In this document: positions 51,681 to 64,000 of the stretch, piece after piece
Numbering within the stretch: the first letter of the stretch is position 1
Layout of the letters: each line of letters begins with the position of its first letter
NCBI RefSeq assembly: GCF_014529705.1
Contig: NZ_JAANIH010000010.1
Span: forward strand, 107,564 to 171,563
From: Bradyrhizobium campsiandrae
Lineage (GTDB): Bacteria > Pseudomonadota > Alphaproteobacteria > Rhizobiales > Xanthobacteraceae
DNA length: 64,000 nucleotides
Reading direction: 5' to 3'
Notes under the pieces: generated by a model
What the model was told of the DNA's origin: nothing
Seen by the model: only the letters and a program-made list of their open reading frames with translations
The model's database searches: none
Program-made: the position numbers and the translations under genes

Positions 51681-52952
51681 ATGGGTCGATTTAGGATGGC
51701 ATTGCGCACGTCGTGCGTATTGCTTGCATTCACAATTCCAGCGCAGGCGGCGGAGCGGTCGCGACCAATTTCATTGCCGCAAGCGTTGCAGCGAGCCTTG
51801 GCTGCCAATCCGCGCCTGACTGCCGCCGAGCGGGACGTCGGGATCGCCGGAGGGTTGCGGATTCAGTCGGGCGCCTTGCCCAATCCGGAAGCCTCGTTCG
51901 AACTCGACAACGCACTTGGTTCAGGTCCGTACAAAGGAACGCGTTCGGCCGAAACCAATCTGCAGCTCAGTCAGCTGGTCGAACTAGGCGGCAAGCGCGA
52001 GGCGCGGATCGCAGCAGGCGAGGCTGGCGTCGGCTCCGCGGTGTGGCAGCGGCGGGCGACACGGCTGGAGGTGTTGTCCGAGACTGCAATTGCCTTCATT
52101 ACCGTCATCAGCGCACAACGCCGGATCGAAATTTTCGACGAACAGATCACCAGCTTCGATCAGCTGATTCCGCAACTGCAGAAACGCGTCGAGGAAGGCG
52201 CATCGTCGCCTGCGGAAACCGAACGCGCCCAAGTCGCCGCCGACCTGTTCCGGGTCGAGCGGGAGCGGGCCAAGACCCAATTGGCGACGGCTCGGCGGGA
52301 TCTCGCCATCCTGATGGGTGACAGCACGCCCCATTTTGGCAAGGCGATCGGTCGACTGGGCCTCATCGGACAGCCGCCCTCGTTCCGGTCGGTCGTCCAG
52401 GCTATCGAAGCCAATCCGCAGTTGATGCGCTGGACCGCCGTGACCGCGCAGCGTAACGCCGAACTGCTGATCGCGCGTCTGAAAGCCATTCCGGACATTC
52501 GCCTGTCCGCGGGATGGCGTCACTATCAGGACACCAACGACAATGCCGTGCGGCTGGGAGTTTCGATTCCGCTGCCCATTTTCGACCAGAACAGAGGCAA
52601 CATCATCGCGGCCCAGGAAACCCTCGCCAAGACCGCGGCCGAGCGTTCCATCAACAAACTGGTTCTCATCAGTATCGCCGGACGAGCTTACGACTCGATC
52701 AACGGAGCGCTGGCGGAAATCAAACTGTTGCGCTCCTCGGTCATTCCGAAAGCCCGCAGCGCAGCCGCAACCATCCAGAGCGGCTATGCGCAGGGCCGCT
52801 TCACCCTGCTCGAACTGCTCGACGTGAAGGGCTCGGTTTTACAGGCACTGCTGCGCGAGCAGGAAGCGCTGCAAAACTTCCATATTGCCGTCGCGACCAT
52901 CGAAGGTCTCGTCGGCAACCCGTTCTCGCTTACCCATCAGAGTTCAAGATGA
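51681..52952 (+). CDS. czcC: CzcC-like outer-membrane factor (TolC family)
   Basis: The 423-residue outer-membrane efflux protein has a signal peptide (ALRTSCVLLAFTIPAQA) and two TolC repeats, ISLPQALQRALAANPRL...NLQLSQLVELGGKREARI and the second half LSAGWRHYQDTNDNAVRLGVSIPLPIFDQNRG. It provides the exit channel for the CzcBA pump, exporting Co/Zn/Cd. Its stop overlaps the czcB start (ATGA). Confidence 0.9.
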   Translation: MGRFRMALRTSCVLLAFTIPAQAAERSRPISLPQALQRALAANPRLTAAERDVGIAGGLRIQSGALPNPEASFELDNALGSGPYKGTRSAETNLQLSQLVELGGKREARIAAGEAGVGSAVWQRRATRLEVLSETAIAFITVISAQRRIEIFDEQITSFDQLIPQLQKRVEEGASSPAETERAQVAADLFRVERERAKTQLATARRDLAILMGDSTPHFGKAIGRLGLIGQPPSFRSVVQAIEANPQLMRWTAVTAQRNAELLIARLKAIPDIRLSAGWRHYQDTNDNAVRLGVSIPLPIFDQNRGNIIAAQETLAKTAAERSINKLVLISIAGRAYDSINGALAEIKLLRSSVIPKARSAAATIQSGYAQGRFTLLELLDVKGSVLQALLREQEALQNFHIAVATIEGLVGNPFSLTHQSSR

Positions 52953-53885
52953 TCAAGGCATTCGCCCGCTACTTCGTATTTCTCGTGGTTGCCGCCGGAC
53001 TGGTCTATGGCGGCTACCGGATGTTGAAGCCCGCTACATCGAAGCCGACGCCGACCGAAACCAGCGAAGGGGAGCATTCTGACACCGTCGTCCTCAGCGA
53101 CGCCAAGGTCGAAGCATCGGGGATCGAGCTTGCAAAGGCGTCCGCCGGCGTGCTGCGCGACACCCTGTTGCTGAACGGCATCGTACAACCTAACCAGGAA
53201 TTGCTGGTGCAGGTGACGCCGCGTTTTCCGGGGATCGTTCGCGATGTGCGCAAGCGCATCGGCGACAAGGTCCAGAAGGGCGACGTGCTTGCGGTGATCG
53301 AAAGCAACCAAAGCCTCACCCCTTACGAATTGAAGGCGTCGCTGGCGGGCACGGTGATCGACCGCCAGATCACGTTGGGTGAATACGCCTCCGAACAGAA
53401 GCCCGCATTCGTTGTCGCGGACCTGTCGACGGTGTGGGTCGATTTTTCGGTGTATCGGCGCGACCTGAAACGGGTCAGCGTCGGCGACCAGGTGTTGATC
53501 GATCCGGCCGACGGCGGGCCGCCGATCGACGCCAGGATTTCCTATTTGTCGCCGGTCGGCAGCAGCGACACGCAGAGCGCTATCGCCCGAGCCGTGGTCC
53601 CTAATAACGAACAGCGACTGCGTCCGGGTCTCTTCATTACCGGACGATTGACACTGTCGGCGAAGAAGGTCGGCATCGCGGTGAAATCGTCGGCGCTTCA
53701 GACCGTCGAGAACCGCACGGTGGTGTTTGTCCGCAACGGCGACAAGTTCGAGGCGCGCGACGTCGAAGTCGGCCAACGCGATTCGCAACTCGTCGAGATC
53801 ACCTTCGGCGTCCTCGAGGGCGACGTCTACGCGGCGCAGAACAGTTTCATCGTGAAGGCGGAAATGACCAAGGGAGCGGGCGGCG

Positions 53886-53896
<11 letters not shown>
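52949..53896 (+). CDS. czcB: CzcB-like RND periplasmic adaptor
   Basis: The 315-residue adaptor has an N-terminal membrane segment (YFVFLVVAAGLVYGGYRML), then lipoyl/barrel segments (VTPRFPGIVRDVRKRIGDKVQKGDVLAVIES, LTPYELKASLAGTVIDRQITLGEYAS, ADLSTVWVDFSVYRRDLKRVSVGDQV). A long His-rich metal-binding insert of some CzcB proteins is missing. ATG 52949 overlaps the czcC stop, which fixes the start; a longer reading from 52514 is a shadow. It bridges CzcA and CzcC. Confidence 0.9.
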
Positions 53897-57830
<3,934 letters not shown>

Positions 57831-57857
57831 CATGTCGATTTGTTGCAGGACGGACCA

Positions 57858-58307
57858 ATGTTGATCGAACAACAAGCAATGCGAGGTTGCCGCACACTTA
57901 CAGCCCAGACCTACGCGCGCGTCGCGAGCCTGCGTCCCGGTCGTTTACTCTTGGTCATGGCGCTATCCTCGTTTGCTGTGTTCGCGGTCGAGGCCTCGCG
58001 CGCGGAAGCACCGAAGGCGCGGATTGTCGGTCTTGGCGCCACCACGTGCCAGCGATTCAACGACGACGTCAAAGCCAATCCTGTGCTTCGACGGGACTAC
58101 CTTGCATGGGCGCAAGGGTTCATGAGCGGAATCATCCTGAGCCGGCCGCCCGGTGTTGACGAGGGGCTCGATCTCAATCCGGTAACATTCGATCTCATCA
58201 ACCAACTGCATTTTCTGGAAGATCATTGTGCACGTAATGTATCGCTGGATTTTTCTGACGCCGTCGAAGCGCTCTACAAGCGGCTTCGGCAGGAGGGCAA
58301 GACGTGA
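57858..58307 (+). CDS. Exported hypothetical protein, Rap1a/Tai-like pattern
   Basis: The 149-residue protein has a signal peptide (RLLLVMALSSFAVFAVEASRA) and a helical mature domain with TTCQRFNDDVKANPVLRRDYLAWAQGFMSG (about residues 61-90) and EDHCARNVSLDFSDAVEALYKRL. The two Cys and the WAQGFMSG segment recall Rap1a/Tai-type small periplasmic domains. A disulfide is likely. ATG 57858 follows AGGACGGA. It is probably in the czc transcript. Confidence 0.7.
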   Translation: MLIEQQAMRGCRTLTAQTYARVASLRPGRLLLVMALSSFAVFAVEASRAEAPKARIVGLGATTCQRFNDDVKANPVLRRDYLAWAQGFMSGIILSRPPGVDEGLDLNPVTFDLINQLHFLEDHCARNVSLDFSDAVEALYKRLRQEGKT

Positions 58308-58349
58308 TCGCGAAACTGTATTCCATGCACGATTCCGAGGGGACCTGAC

Positions 58350-60515
58350 ATGAACGTCACCGCACGGGTTGCGAAAGTCCGCTTCCGCGTGGAGGGGATG
58401 GACTGCGCGTCTTGCGCGACCAAGATCGAAACCGCTCTGCGGCGGGTTCCGGGCGTCACCGAGGTTGCCGTCTCCGTCGCCGGAGGCACGGTGATCGTCA
58501 GTCGCGACGATGATCGCGTGGACGACGAGAAACTCCGCAATCGTATTTCGGATCTCGGCTATCGCGTGGAGCCCGTCCGCAGCGATCTCCACGATCAGGG
58601 CGTCTCGCCGCGGCGAGACGATCCGCAGGGACACGGCCACGCCCCGGTCGATGGGTCTTGGTGGCGGACCCGAAAGGGCTTGCTCACCTTGGCGTCCGGT
58701 GCCGCATTGGCGGGGGCGTTTGCGGTCGGCAAAATTGCGCCTGTCACCGAGCGTTGGGCGTTTCTGCTGGCGATGCTGGTGGGTCTCGTTCCGATTGCGC
58801 GTCGCGCGCTCTCCGCCGCACGGTCCGGGACGCCGTTCTCGATCGAGATGCTGATGTCGATCGCCGCGGTGGGCGCGGTGATCATCGGGGCGACCGAAGA
58901 GGCGGCGACCGTCGTCTTCCTGTTTCTGATCGGTGAACTCCTGGAAGGCGTCGCCGCCAGCCGCGCCCGCGCTAGCATCCGGGACCTCACCAAGCTCGTT
59001 CCGAAGACGGCTCGCCTCGAAGCCGACGGGCAGGTCCGGGAGGTACAGGCGAACAGTCTCGAGGTCGGAACGACGATTCAGGTCAGGCCGGGCGATCGCA
59101 TTCCGGCCGATGGGGTCATCCTGTCCGGAGAAAGTCCGATCGATGAAGCCCCGGTGACGGGCGAAAGCACGCCGGTGCGGAAGGGGCCGGACGCACTCGT
59201 CTTTGCCGGAACCGTGAACGGCGACGGCCTGCTGCGGGTGCGGGTGACCGCCGCCGCAGCCGACAACACGATTGCGCGGGTCATTCGCCTCGTTGAGGAG
59301 GCGCAGGAATCGAAAGCGCCCACGGAACGTTTCATCGACCGGTTCTCACGCTTCTATACGCCGGGGGTGGTGGCGGTTGCCGGGTTGGTTGCCATCGGTC
59401 CTCCTTTGTTGTTCAGCGGGGATTGGAGCGGTTGGATCTACAAGGGCTTGGCTATCCTGTTGATTGGTTGTCCCTGCGCGCTGGTCATCTCGACGCCCGC
59501 TGCCATCGCCGCCAGCCTTGCCGCCGGGGCGCGCCGCGGCCTCCTTATGAAGGGTGGCGCGGTCCTGGAGCAGGTCGGCAAGATCACGGTGGCGTGTTTC
59601 GATAAGACCGGAACGTTGACGGCGGGGAAACCCCAGGTCACGGACATCATCGGCTTTTCCAGCAGCGAGGCGCATGTTCTGCGTCTCGCCGCCGCGCTGG
59701 AATCCGGATCAAGCCATCCGCTTGCGACCGCGATCCTGGCAAAAGCGTCCGAACAGCGGATCGCGCTGCCCCAGGTTGCGGATTCGAAAGCGATCGGCGG
59801 CAAGGGTATTCAAGCGACGATCGACGGACGCAGCGTCTTCCTTGGGTCGCCTGCGGCCGTTGCGGAATTGTCATCCCCGACCTCTGAGCAGACCGCCCGG
59901 ATCGCGGCACTCAACGACGAGGGCAAGACCGTCTCACTGCTGTCGATCGGAAACGAAGTCGCGGGCGCGATCGCGATGCGCGACGAACCCCGCCCGGACG
60001 CGAAGGCGGGACTCAAGCGTCTGACGGACGCGGGAATCCGGACCCTGATGCTGACTGGCGACAACCGCCGCGCTGCGCGCGCGATCGGTCAAGAACTGGG
60101 AATCGAGGTCAGAGCGGAATTGCTGCCACAGGACAAGCAGCGGATCGTCGGCGAGTTGCGGCGAGACGGCAGTTCGGTAGCCAAGATCGGCGACGGCATC
60201 AATGACGCGCCGGCGTTGGCCGCGGCCGACGTCGGCATCGCGATGGGCGGCGGTACCGACGTGGCGCTGGAAACCGCGGACGCCGCCGTCTTGCACGGCC
60301 GCGTCACGGACGTCGCCGCGATGGTCGACCTCTCGAAGCGAACCATGGCCAACATCCGGCAGAACATCGCCATCGCACTGGGGCTCAAGGCCTTCTTTCT
60401 GGTCACCACGATCGTCGGGCTGACCGGATTGTGGCCGGCCATTCTCGCCGACACCGGTGCGACCGTCCTCGTCACCATGAACGCGCTTCGTCTGCTCGCG
60501 CAAGGAAAGGTCTGA
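58350..60515 (+). CDS. cadA: Zn/Cd/Pb-exporting P1B-type ATPase
   Basis: The 721-residue ATPase has one HMA domain (VEGMDCASCATKIETALRRVPGV, about residues 12-34), a short linker, the membrane motif GCPCALVISTPAA, DKTGTLTAGKP, SSHPLATAI and [22 protein letters not shown]. The last membrane segments have the Lys of LGLKAFFLVTT and the Asp of ILADTGATVLVTMNALRLL, diagnostic of the P1B-2 Zn/Cd/Pb class. It removes these cations from the cytoplasm, complementing the periplasmic CzcCBA pump. Confidence 0.93.
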   Translation: MNVTARVAKVRFRVEGMDCASCATKIETALRRVPGVTEVAVSVAGGTVIVSRDDDRVDDEKLRNRISDLGYRVEPVRSDLHDQGVSPRRDDPQGHGHAPVDGSWWRTRKGLLTLASGAALAGAFAVGKIAPVTERWAFLLAMLVGLVPIARRALSAARSGTPFSIEMLMSIAAVGAVIIGATEEAATVVFLFLIGELLEGVAASRARASIRDLTKLVPKTARLEADGQVREVQANSLEVGTTIQVRPGDRIPADGVILSGESPIDEAPVTGESTPVRKGPDALVFAGTVNGDGLLRVRVTAAAADNTIARVIRLVEEAQESKAPTERFIDRFSRFYTPGVVAVAGLVAIGPPLLFSGDWSGWIYKGLAILLIGCPCALVISTPAAIAASLAAGARRGLLMKGGAVLEQVGKITVACFDKTGTLTAGKPQVTDIIGFSSSEAHVLRLAAALESGSSHPLATAILAKASEQRIALPQVADSKAIGGKGIQATIDGRSVFLGSPAAVAELSSPTSEQTARIAALNDEGKTVSLLSIGNEVAGAIAMRDEPRPDAKAGLKRLTDAGIRTLMLTGDNRRAARAIGQELGIEVRAELLPQDKQRIVGELRRDGSSVAKIGDGINDAPALAAADVGIAMGGGTDVALETADAAVLHGRVTDVAAMVDLSKRTMANIRQNIAIALGLKAFFLVTTIVGLTGLWPAILADTGATVLVTMNALRLLAQGKV

Positions 60516-60545
60516 CGGACAAACGGAACGACGGAGGAGACCGGT

Positions 60546-60860
60546 ATGGGTGTCGATCAGTATCACGAACCAGCAGAAGAGCTGTCGCAAGAGATGCGGA
60601 CGTTCGCTCGCATGATCGCCTCGCTCATTGAAGAAGCCGAAGCCATTGGCTGGTACGAACAGCGGATGTCGCTCGAAAGGAATAAGGAAGCCAAAGCCAT
60701 CATGGCCAACGCCCAAAAGGAAGAATTCAAGCACTTCGGTATGAATCTCGAATTCTTGCTCCGGCGCAAGGCCGACTGGCGAGTTGCACTTCAAGGCATC
60801 CTCGTCAAGGACGGGGACGTCGTCGAGCATGGCGAGCAGGCCGAGAAAAAAGCCGACTGA
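60546..60860 (+). CDS. Encapsulated-ferritin-like protein (EncFtn) without encapsulin
   Basis: The 104-residue two-helix protein matches EncFtn: YHEPAEELSQEMRTFARMIASLIEEAEAIGWYEQRM (about residues 6-41) and NAQKEEFKHFGMNLEFLLRR (about 55-74). The Glu in IEEAEAIGWY and the Glu and His in KEEFKHFG fit the EncFtn di-iron ligands. EncFtn oxidises iron inside an encapsulin shell. No encapsulin gene lies in the window, and the C-terminus (HGEQAEKKAD) lacks an obvious encapsulation peptide. GGAGGAG precedes ATG 60546. Confidence 0.8.
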   Translation: MGVDQYHEPAEELSQEMRTFARMIASLIEEAEAIGWYEQRMSLERNKEAKAIMANAQKEEFKHFGMNLEFLLRRKADWRVALQGILVKDGDVVEHGEQAEKKAD

Positions 60861-60874
60861 CGGAGGCGCGCAAC

Positions 60875-61157
60875 GTGGAGGAAAAAAAGGGAGTCGTCAC
60901 GCACGCGGATTCTGAAGGCGGGCAGCATTTCCTTCGGAGGTGCCGCGATCTCCTGCATGGTCCGCAACATCAGCGCGACCGGCGCCCTGTTGGAAGTTGA
61001 AAGTCCGCTTGGCATTCCGGAGCGGTTTCTCCTGGTGGTGCCAACGGACCAATTGTCCCGACCGTGCCGCACCATCTGGAAATCCGAACGCCGCCTCGGG
61101 GTCCGGTTCGAACGTCTGCGCGATGCAGGCGAGGCATTCGCGGGAAAGGTACGGTGA
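60875..61157 (+). pseudogene. PilZ-domain protein interrupted at an A7 run
   Basis: Read from GTG 60875 with GGAGG upstream, the first codons VEEK are followed by a run of seven A (60882-60888). With six A the frame continues as RESSRTRILKAGSISFG... then CMVRNISATGALLEVESPLGIPE and LGVRFERL, a typical short PilZ domain to the TGA at 61157. As given, the two parts are in different frames. It may be a sequencing error, a slippage site or a broken gene. PilZ domains bind cyclic di-GMP; the RxxxR part and (D/N)xSxxG (NISATG) are both present. Confidence 0.6.
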
Positions 61158-61642
61158 TGTTCGGATTGAAGCCGACGATGAGCGCGCTGTTGCTGGCCGG
61201 GTCGCTGTCCGCGACGTCGGCGGCATATGCGCGCGGCGGATTTGCTTCGGAGAATCCGTTGGCGGCCGAGCACATCGAAGCGCTTCCGCCGCAGATCCAG
61301 CGCAAGCTGTCCGCACGCGCCAGGGTCTGCGGCAACAAGGCGGCCGCGGCCCACTACTTCTCGGTCACCATCGCAACGACGGGCCAGCGTTTCATCTCGC
61401 TGCACTTCGAGGATTTCGTCTGCCAAAACAGGGCGACCGTTTGTAAGGGGGATTTGTGTCTCCACGAGGTGTACTTGGAGTCACGTGGGCGGCATCGACT
61501 CGTCTTCAGTGCCCATGCACGCGATCTGAAGATGGTCGACGATGACAACGCCATTGAATTGGAAGTTAACGGCGGATTCCTTCGGGGCCGATACCGATGG
61601 AACGGTGGGCGTTTTGTACGTGTGACGATAGGGAAAGAATGA
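61157..61642 (+). CDS. Exported Cys-containing hypothetical protein
   Basis: The 161-residue protein has a signal peptide (LKPTMSALLLAGSLSATSAAYA) and a mature domain with five Cys (ARVCGNKAAAAHYF, FEDFVCQNRATVCKGDLCLHEV). Cys in NRATVCKGDLC could form disulfides or bind metal. The ATG overlaps the stop of the PilZ gene (TGATG), which argues that the two are translated together. The function is unknown; related proteins are often near metal-resistance genes. Confidence 0.68.
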   Translation: MFGLKPTMSALLLAGSLSATSAAYARGGFASENPLAAEHIEALPPQIQRKLSARARVCGNKAAAAHYFSVTIATTGQRFISLHFEDFVCQNRATVCKGDLCLHEVYLESRGRHRLVFSAHARDLKMVDDDNAIELEVNGGFLRGRYRWNGGRFVRVTIGKE

Positions 61643-61649
61643 CGAGCGG

Positions 61650-62507
61650 ATGATACCATCAATCATAAACCATCTTCACTTCGACCGCGCGGACATCAGC
61701 TTCTGGAAGAAATTCCGATTGTTCTTTACCGTCGGCATCGTGGTGCTGCTGCTCGGATGCATCAAGACGGCGATCCATTACTACGGCTTTGAATTCCTCG
61801 AACTCAACCGATTGCTGACGAGCGGCATCGGCGGCGCCATCTTCATTATCGGCTTTCTATTGTCGAGCATCCTCGCCGACTACAAGGAAACCGAGCGCAT
61901 TCCGGCCGATATCCGCACCGCAATTGAGGCCATCGACGGCGATCTGGAGTCATTTGCCGCTCAGAATCCGAATTTCGACCTCATCGAATGTCGCGCAATT
62001 CTGATTGGGGTCATCGACAGGCTCCGTCGAGGTCTGGATCATGCCAAAAGTCACAAGGATATCCCGCCTGCGTTGGACGAGATCGCGAAATTGACGCCGA
62101 TCTTCGGCTGCCTCGAAGGAATGGGGATGGCTGCAAACTTCGTGGTACGGCTGCGCACCACCCAGGATGTGATTCGACGCGCGATGCTGCGCATCTACCA
62201 CATTCAGCGCGTCGAATTCGTTCCGTCCGTGCATGTCCTCGTCCAGACCTTGGTGCTGTCGATTGTAGCAATGCTGTTGTTCCTCAAAACCGAAGGCGAT
62301 CCAGCGTCAGCGATCATGTTCGGCTTCATCACCTACATGTTCGTCTATGCGTTGTATCTGGTTCGCTTGCTCGAACAGCCCTTTGCGAAGGGCCACGGCT
62401 CAGTTGACGACGTGAGCTTCTTTCTGCTGGATGAACTCGAGACGAAGTTGCGAGACGCTGTCGGTCAGAATGCCGATCCACATCCAGCTCGCCCATCGGA
62501 GGTCTGA
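61650..62507 (+). CDS. Four-TM membrane protein, bestrophin-like
   Basis: The 285-residue protein has two N-terminal membrane segments (LFFTVGIVVLLLGCIKTAIHYYGF, LTSGIGGAIFIIGFLLSSILA), a soluble helical middle and two C-terminal membrane segments (VLVQTLVLSIVAMLLFL, IMFGFITYMFVYALYLV) followed by RLLEQPFAKGHGSVDDVSFFLLDEL. The last segment recalls bestrophin-like channels. It lies seven bases after the previous gene, so it is probably in the same operon. Substrate unknown. Confidence 0.65.
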   Translation: MIPSIINHLHFDRADISFWKKFRLFFTVGIVVLLLGCIKTAIHYYGFEFLELNRLLTSGIGGAIFIIGFLLSSILADYKETERIPADIRTAIEAIDGDLESFAAQNPNFDLIECRAILIGVIDRLRRGLDHAKSHKDIPPALDEIAKLTPIFGCLEGMGMAANFVVRLRTTQDVIRRAMLRIYHIQRVEFVPSVHVLVQTLVLSIVAMLLFLKTEGDPASAIMFGFITYMFVYALYLVRLLEQPFAKGHGSVDDVSFFLLDELETKLRDAVGQNADPHPARPSEV

Positions 62508-62509
62508 CG

Positions 62510-63410
62510 ATGCATGGTGGAGGGACCGCGGGAACAGCAGCGGCGCAGCACGCGGGGAGGTTGGGATGGGCGCTCGCGCTGACGGCCACCTACATGGTGG
62601 CGGAAGTCGTGGGAGGCCTGGTCACGGGCAGTCTAGCGCTACTTGCCGACGCCGCCCATATGCTGACCGATGTCGGCGGATTGGCGCTCGCCCTGCTGGC
62701 AATCCGCTTCGCGGCACGCGAAGCAACGCCACAGCGGACGTATGGTTATCTGCGAATGGAGGTGCTGTCGGCATTGACCAACGCCGTCGTCCTGTTGCTG
62801 CTGACTGTCTACATTCTCTTTGAGGCCTATCAGCGTTTTCTGTCGCCGCCCGAGATTTTGAGCGGCCCGATGCTGGTGGTCGCGGTGATTGGTCTGATCG
62901 TCAATCTGATCAGCATGCGCCTGCTTGCCGGAGGGTCATCGGAAAGCGTCAACGTCAAGGGCGCATATTTTGAAGTCCTGAGCGACATGCTCGGCTCGAT
63001 CGGGGTAATTATTGCGGCGCTTCTTATGATGTGGAAGGGATGGCGACTTGTGGATCCGATCATCGGCGCTGGCATCGGCCTGTTCATCGTCCCTCGAACA
63101 TGGCTGTTACTGAAGCAGGTTACCCACATTCTCATGGAAGGCGTCCCCCCCGAATGTCGACGTCGGCACGCTGGAGCAGAAGCTCGCAGGAATATCGGGC
63201 GTGACCGCTATCCACGACCTTCACGTCTGGACGATCACGTCGGGGTTCGATGCCATGAGCTGCCACCTCGTGATCGCCGACCTCTCAATGAGTCGCAAGG
63301 TGCTACAGGAAGCCCGCCGCATCATGAAGGAGGAATTCCGCATCGATCATGTCACGATCCAGATCGAGGATGAAGCGTTGCGTTCAGGCGAGGCTGTTCT
63401 TCATGTCTGA
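62510..63410 (+). pseudogene. czcD: CDF-family (CzcD-like) metal transporter, frameshifted at a C7 run
   Basis: The first 212 codons are a standard CDF transporter with six TM segments and the metal sites TGSLALLADAAHMLTDVGGLALAL (TM2, about residues 39-62) and YFEVLSDMLGSIGV (TM5). The reading frame breaks at seven C (63145-63151); with six C it continues as NVDVGTLEQKLAGISG, HDLHVWTITSG and FRIDHVTIQIEDE, the cytoplasmic C-terminal domain, to the TGA at 63408-63410. It would export Zn/Co/Cd. It may be a sequencing error or a real mutation. Confidence 0.75.
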
Positions 63411-63623
63411 CACCAAGAACAGCGCTTTGGACGCCGACATCATCACGAGCATGCCGATTATCACCATCACGATCATGGCAGCAGCGAAGTCGCGCTGAGC
63501 CCTGCCCCGCACGGAACATTCCATAAGATAGCTTATGCGAATCTAATATCTCTATGAGATTCAACTATATGTTACTCTTATTTTCCATAATGCGTGGTTT
63601 TAATGTTCTCCCGGAAGCCCTCA

Positions 63624-64000
63624 CTACGACTTCTCGGTGTTACCAAAAGATTGGTGAAGGATAGCAAGCACCTCTGCCGCTTCGCAGATCACTGAGCTCG
63701 AAGCCTGCACAACCCCCAACACGCTTGTCATCGTCACGAAGTCTTCGTCTTGGTTGTTTCCAGCCGAGGCGAGAATGTCGCGCAGGTCGCAGTTCTCGCC
63801 CGCAGGTGCCGTCGGCGCCGCGCCCAGTGACAGCGCCGGACGCGTCGCTTTCGGTGACGTCGGTCGCGCGACAAGGGTTAGCGGGGCAGCCGTTGTAGCA
63901 TCCGGCTCTACGGGCTTAGCGTTTTCGCCCCTTTTCCTGACAGCGCGCTTCGCTGGCACCGTCCGCCGCGGCGGCAAGGGGCGCGCGACACCGGCGGGGG
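63624..64000 (-). CDS. Hypothetical protein, N-terminus beyond the window
   Basis: On the minus strand the frame is open from the right edge to the stop at 63624 (at least 125 residues). The visible part is a basic, Ala/Pro-rich, probably disordered stretch (RRTVPAKRAVRKRGENAKPVEPDATTAAPLTLVARPTSPKATRP), then a short helical domain (CDLRDILASAGNN, SVLGVVQASSSVICEAAEVLAILHQSFG). The only start candidate inside is a TTG at 63977. No family was recognised. Confidence 0.45.
   Translation of the reverse strand, partial: PAGVARPLPPRRTVPAKRAVRKRGENAKPVEPDATTAAPLTLVARPTSPKATRPALSLGAAPTAPAGENCDLRDILASAGNNQDEDFVTMTSVLGVVQASSSVICEAAEVLAILHQSFGNTEKS

Overview
The window looks like part of a large plasmid from an alphaproteobacterium of the Bradyrhizobium/Nitrobacter/Afipia/Rhodopseudomonas group (Nitrobacteraceae). 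The evidence is a complete repABC cassette with parS-like palindromes and a counter-transcribed RNA, high GC content, many ATGA/GTGA start-stop overlaps, and metal-resistance proteins of the type common in that family. I saw no rRNA, tRNA, CRISPR array or transposase gene. Genus and plasmid identity are inferred, not tested.

Layout. (1) 1-3.8 kb, minus strand: a Gabija-like anti-phage pair (GajA OLD/TOPRIM nuclease; the start of a UvrD-like GajB helicase runs off the left edge), then a ScpB-like and a DUF1403 protein. (2) 3.8-10.7 kb: two tyrosine recombinases bracketing accessory genes, including a protein with a degenerate ImmA/IrrE-like region and a toxin-antitoxin pair co-directional with a recombinase. 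Two palindromes with the same CGATAA-N7-TTATCG core lie here. (3) 10.7-19.5 kb: the replication region. It has three parS-like sites, repA, repB, a ctRNA and repC, then ssb, two XRE regulators, a second repC with its own ctRNA-like unit, and a type Ib partition cassette (ParA plus a ribbon-helix-helix protein) facing an array of 8-bp phased degenerate repeats. Two replicons therefore appear combined. (4) 19.5-23.3 kb: mobC, a relaxase and a LuxR-family solo regulator. No type IV secretion genes are present, so this segment is mobilizable rather than self-transmissible.

(5) 23.7-42.7 kb: copper island. A Cu(I) P-type ATPase and a CsoR-family repressor are divergent across a GC-rich operator. 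A multicopper oxidase, CusF-like protein, CusA and CusB are followed by small Met/Cys-rich exported proteins, an ECF sigma factor with an NrsF-type membrane anti-sigma factor, a porin, an SPW protein and an OpgC-like protein. Six promoters of exact form GTAACC-N16-CGAA identify a sigma-F-type regulon; five carry a TCAC-N6-GTGA palindrome next to the -35 element. Debris of another copper ATPase and of an HMA protein follows.

(6) 43.0-45.9 kb: merR facing merTPA. (7) 45.9-49.0 kb: arsR, two unrelated arsenate reductases, acr3 and arsH. (8) 49.1-51.0 kb: a cytochrome c-FTR1 iron permease fusion. (9) 51.2-63.4 kb: a czcCBA operon with a PII-like gene embedded in it, exported accessory proteins, a Zn/Cd/Pb P-type ATPase, a stand-alone encapsulated-ferritin-like protein, a PilZ gene and a CDF transporter. 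The last two are each interrupted at a 7-base homopolymer. Together the right-hand 40 kb handles copper, mercury, arsenic, iron and divalent cations in the cytoplasm, inner membrane and periplasm, carried on a mobilizable, doubly equipped replicon.
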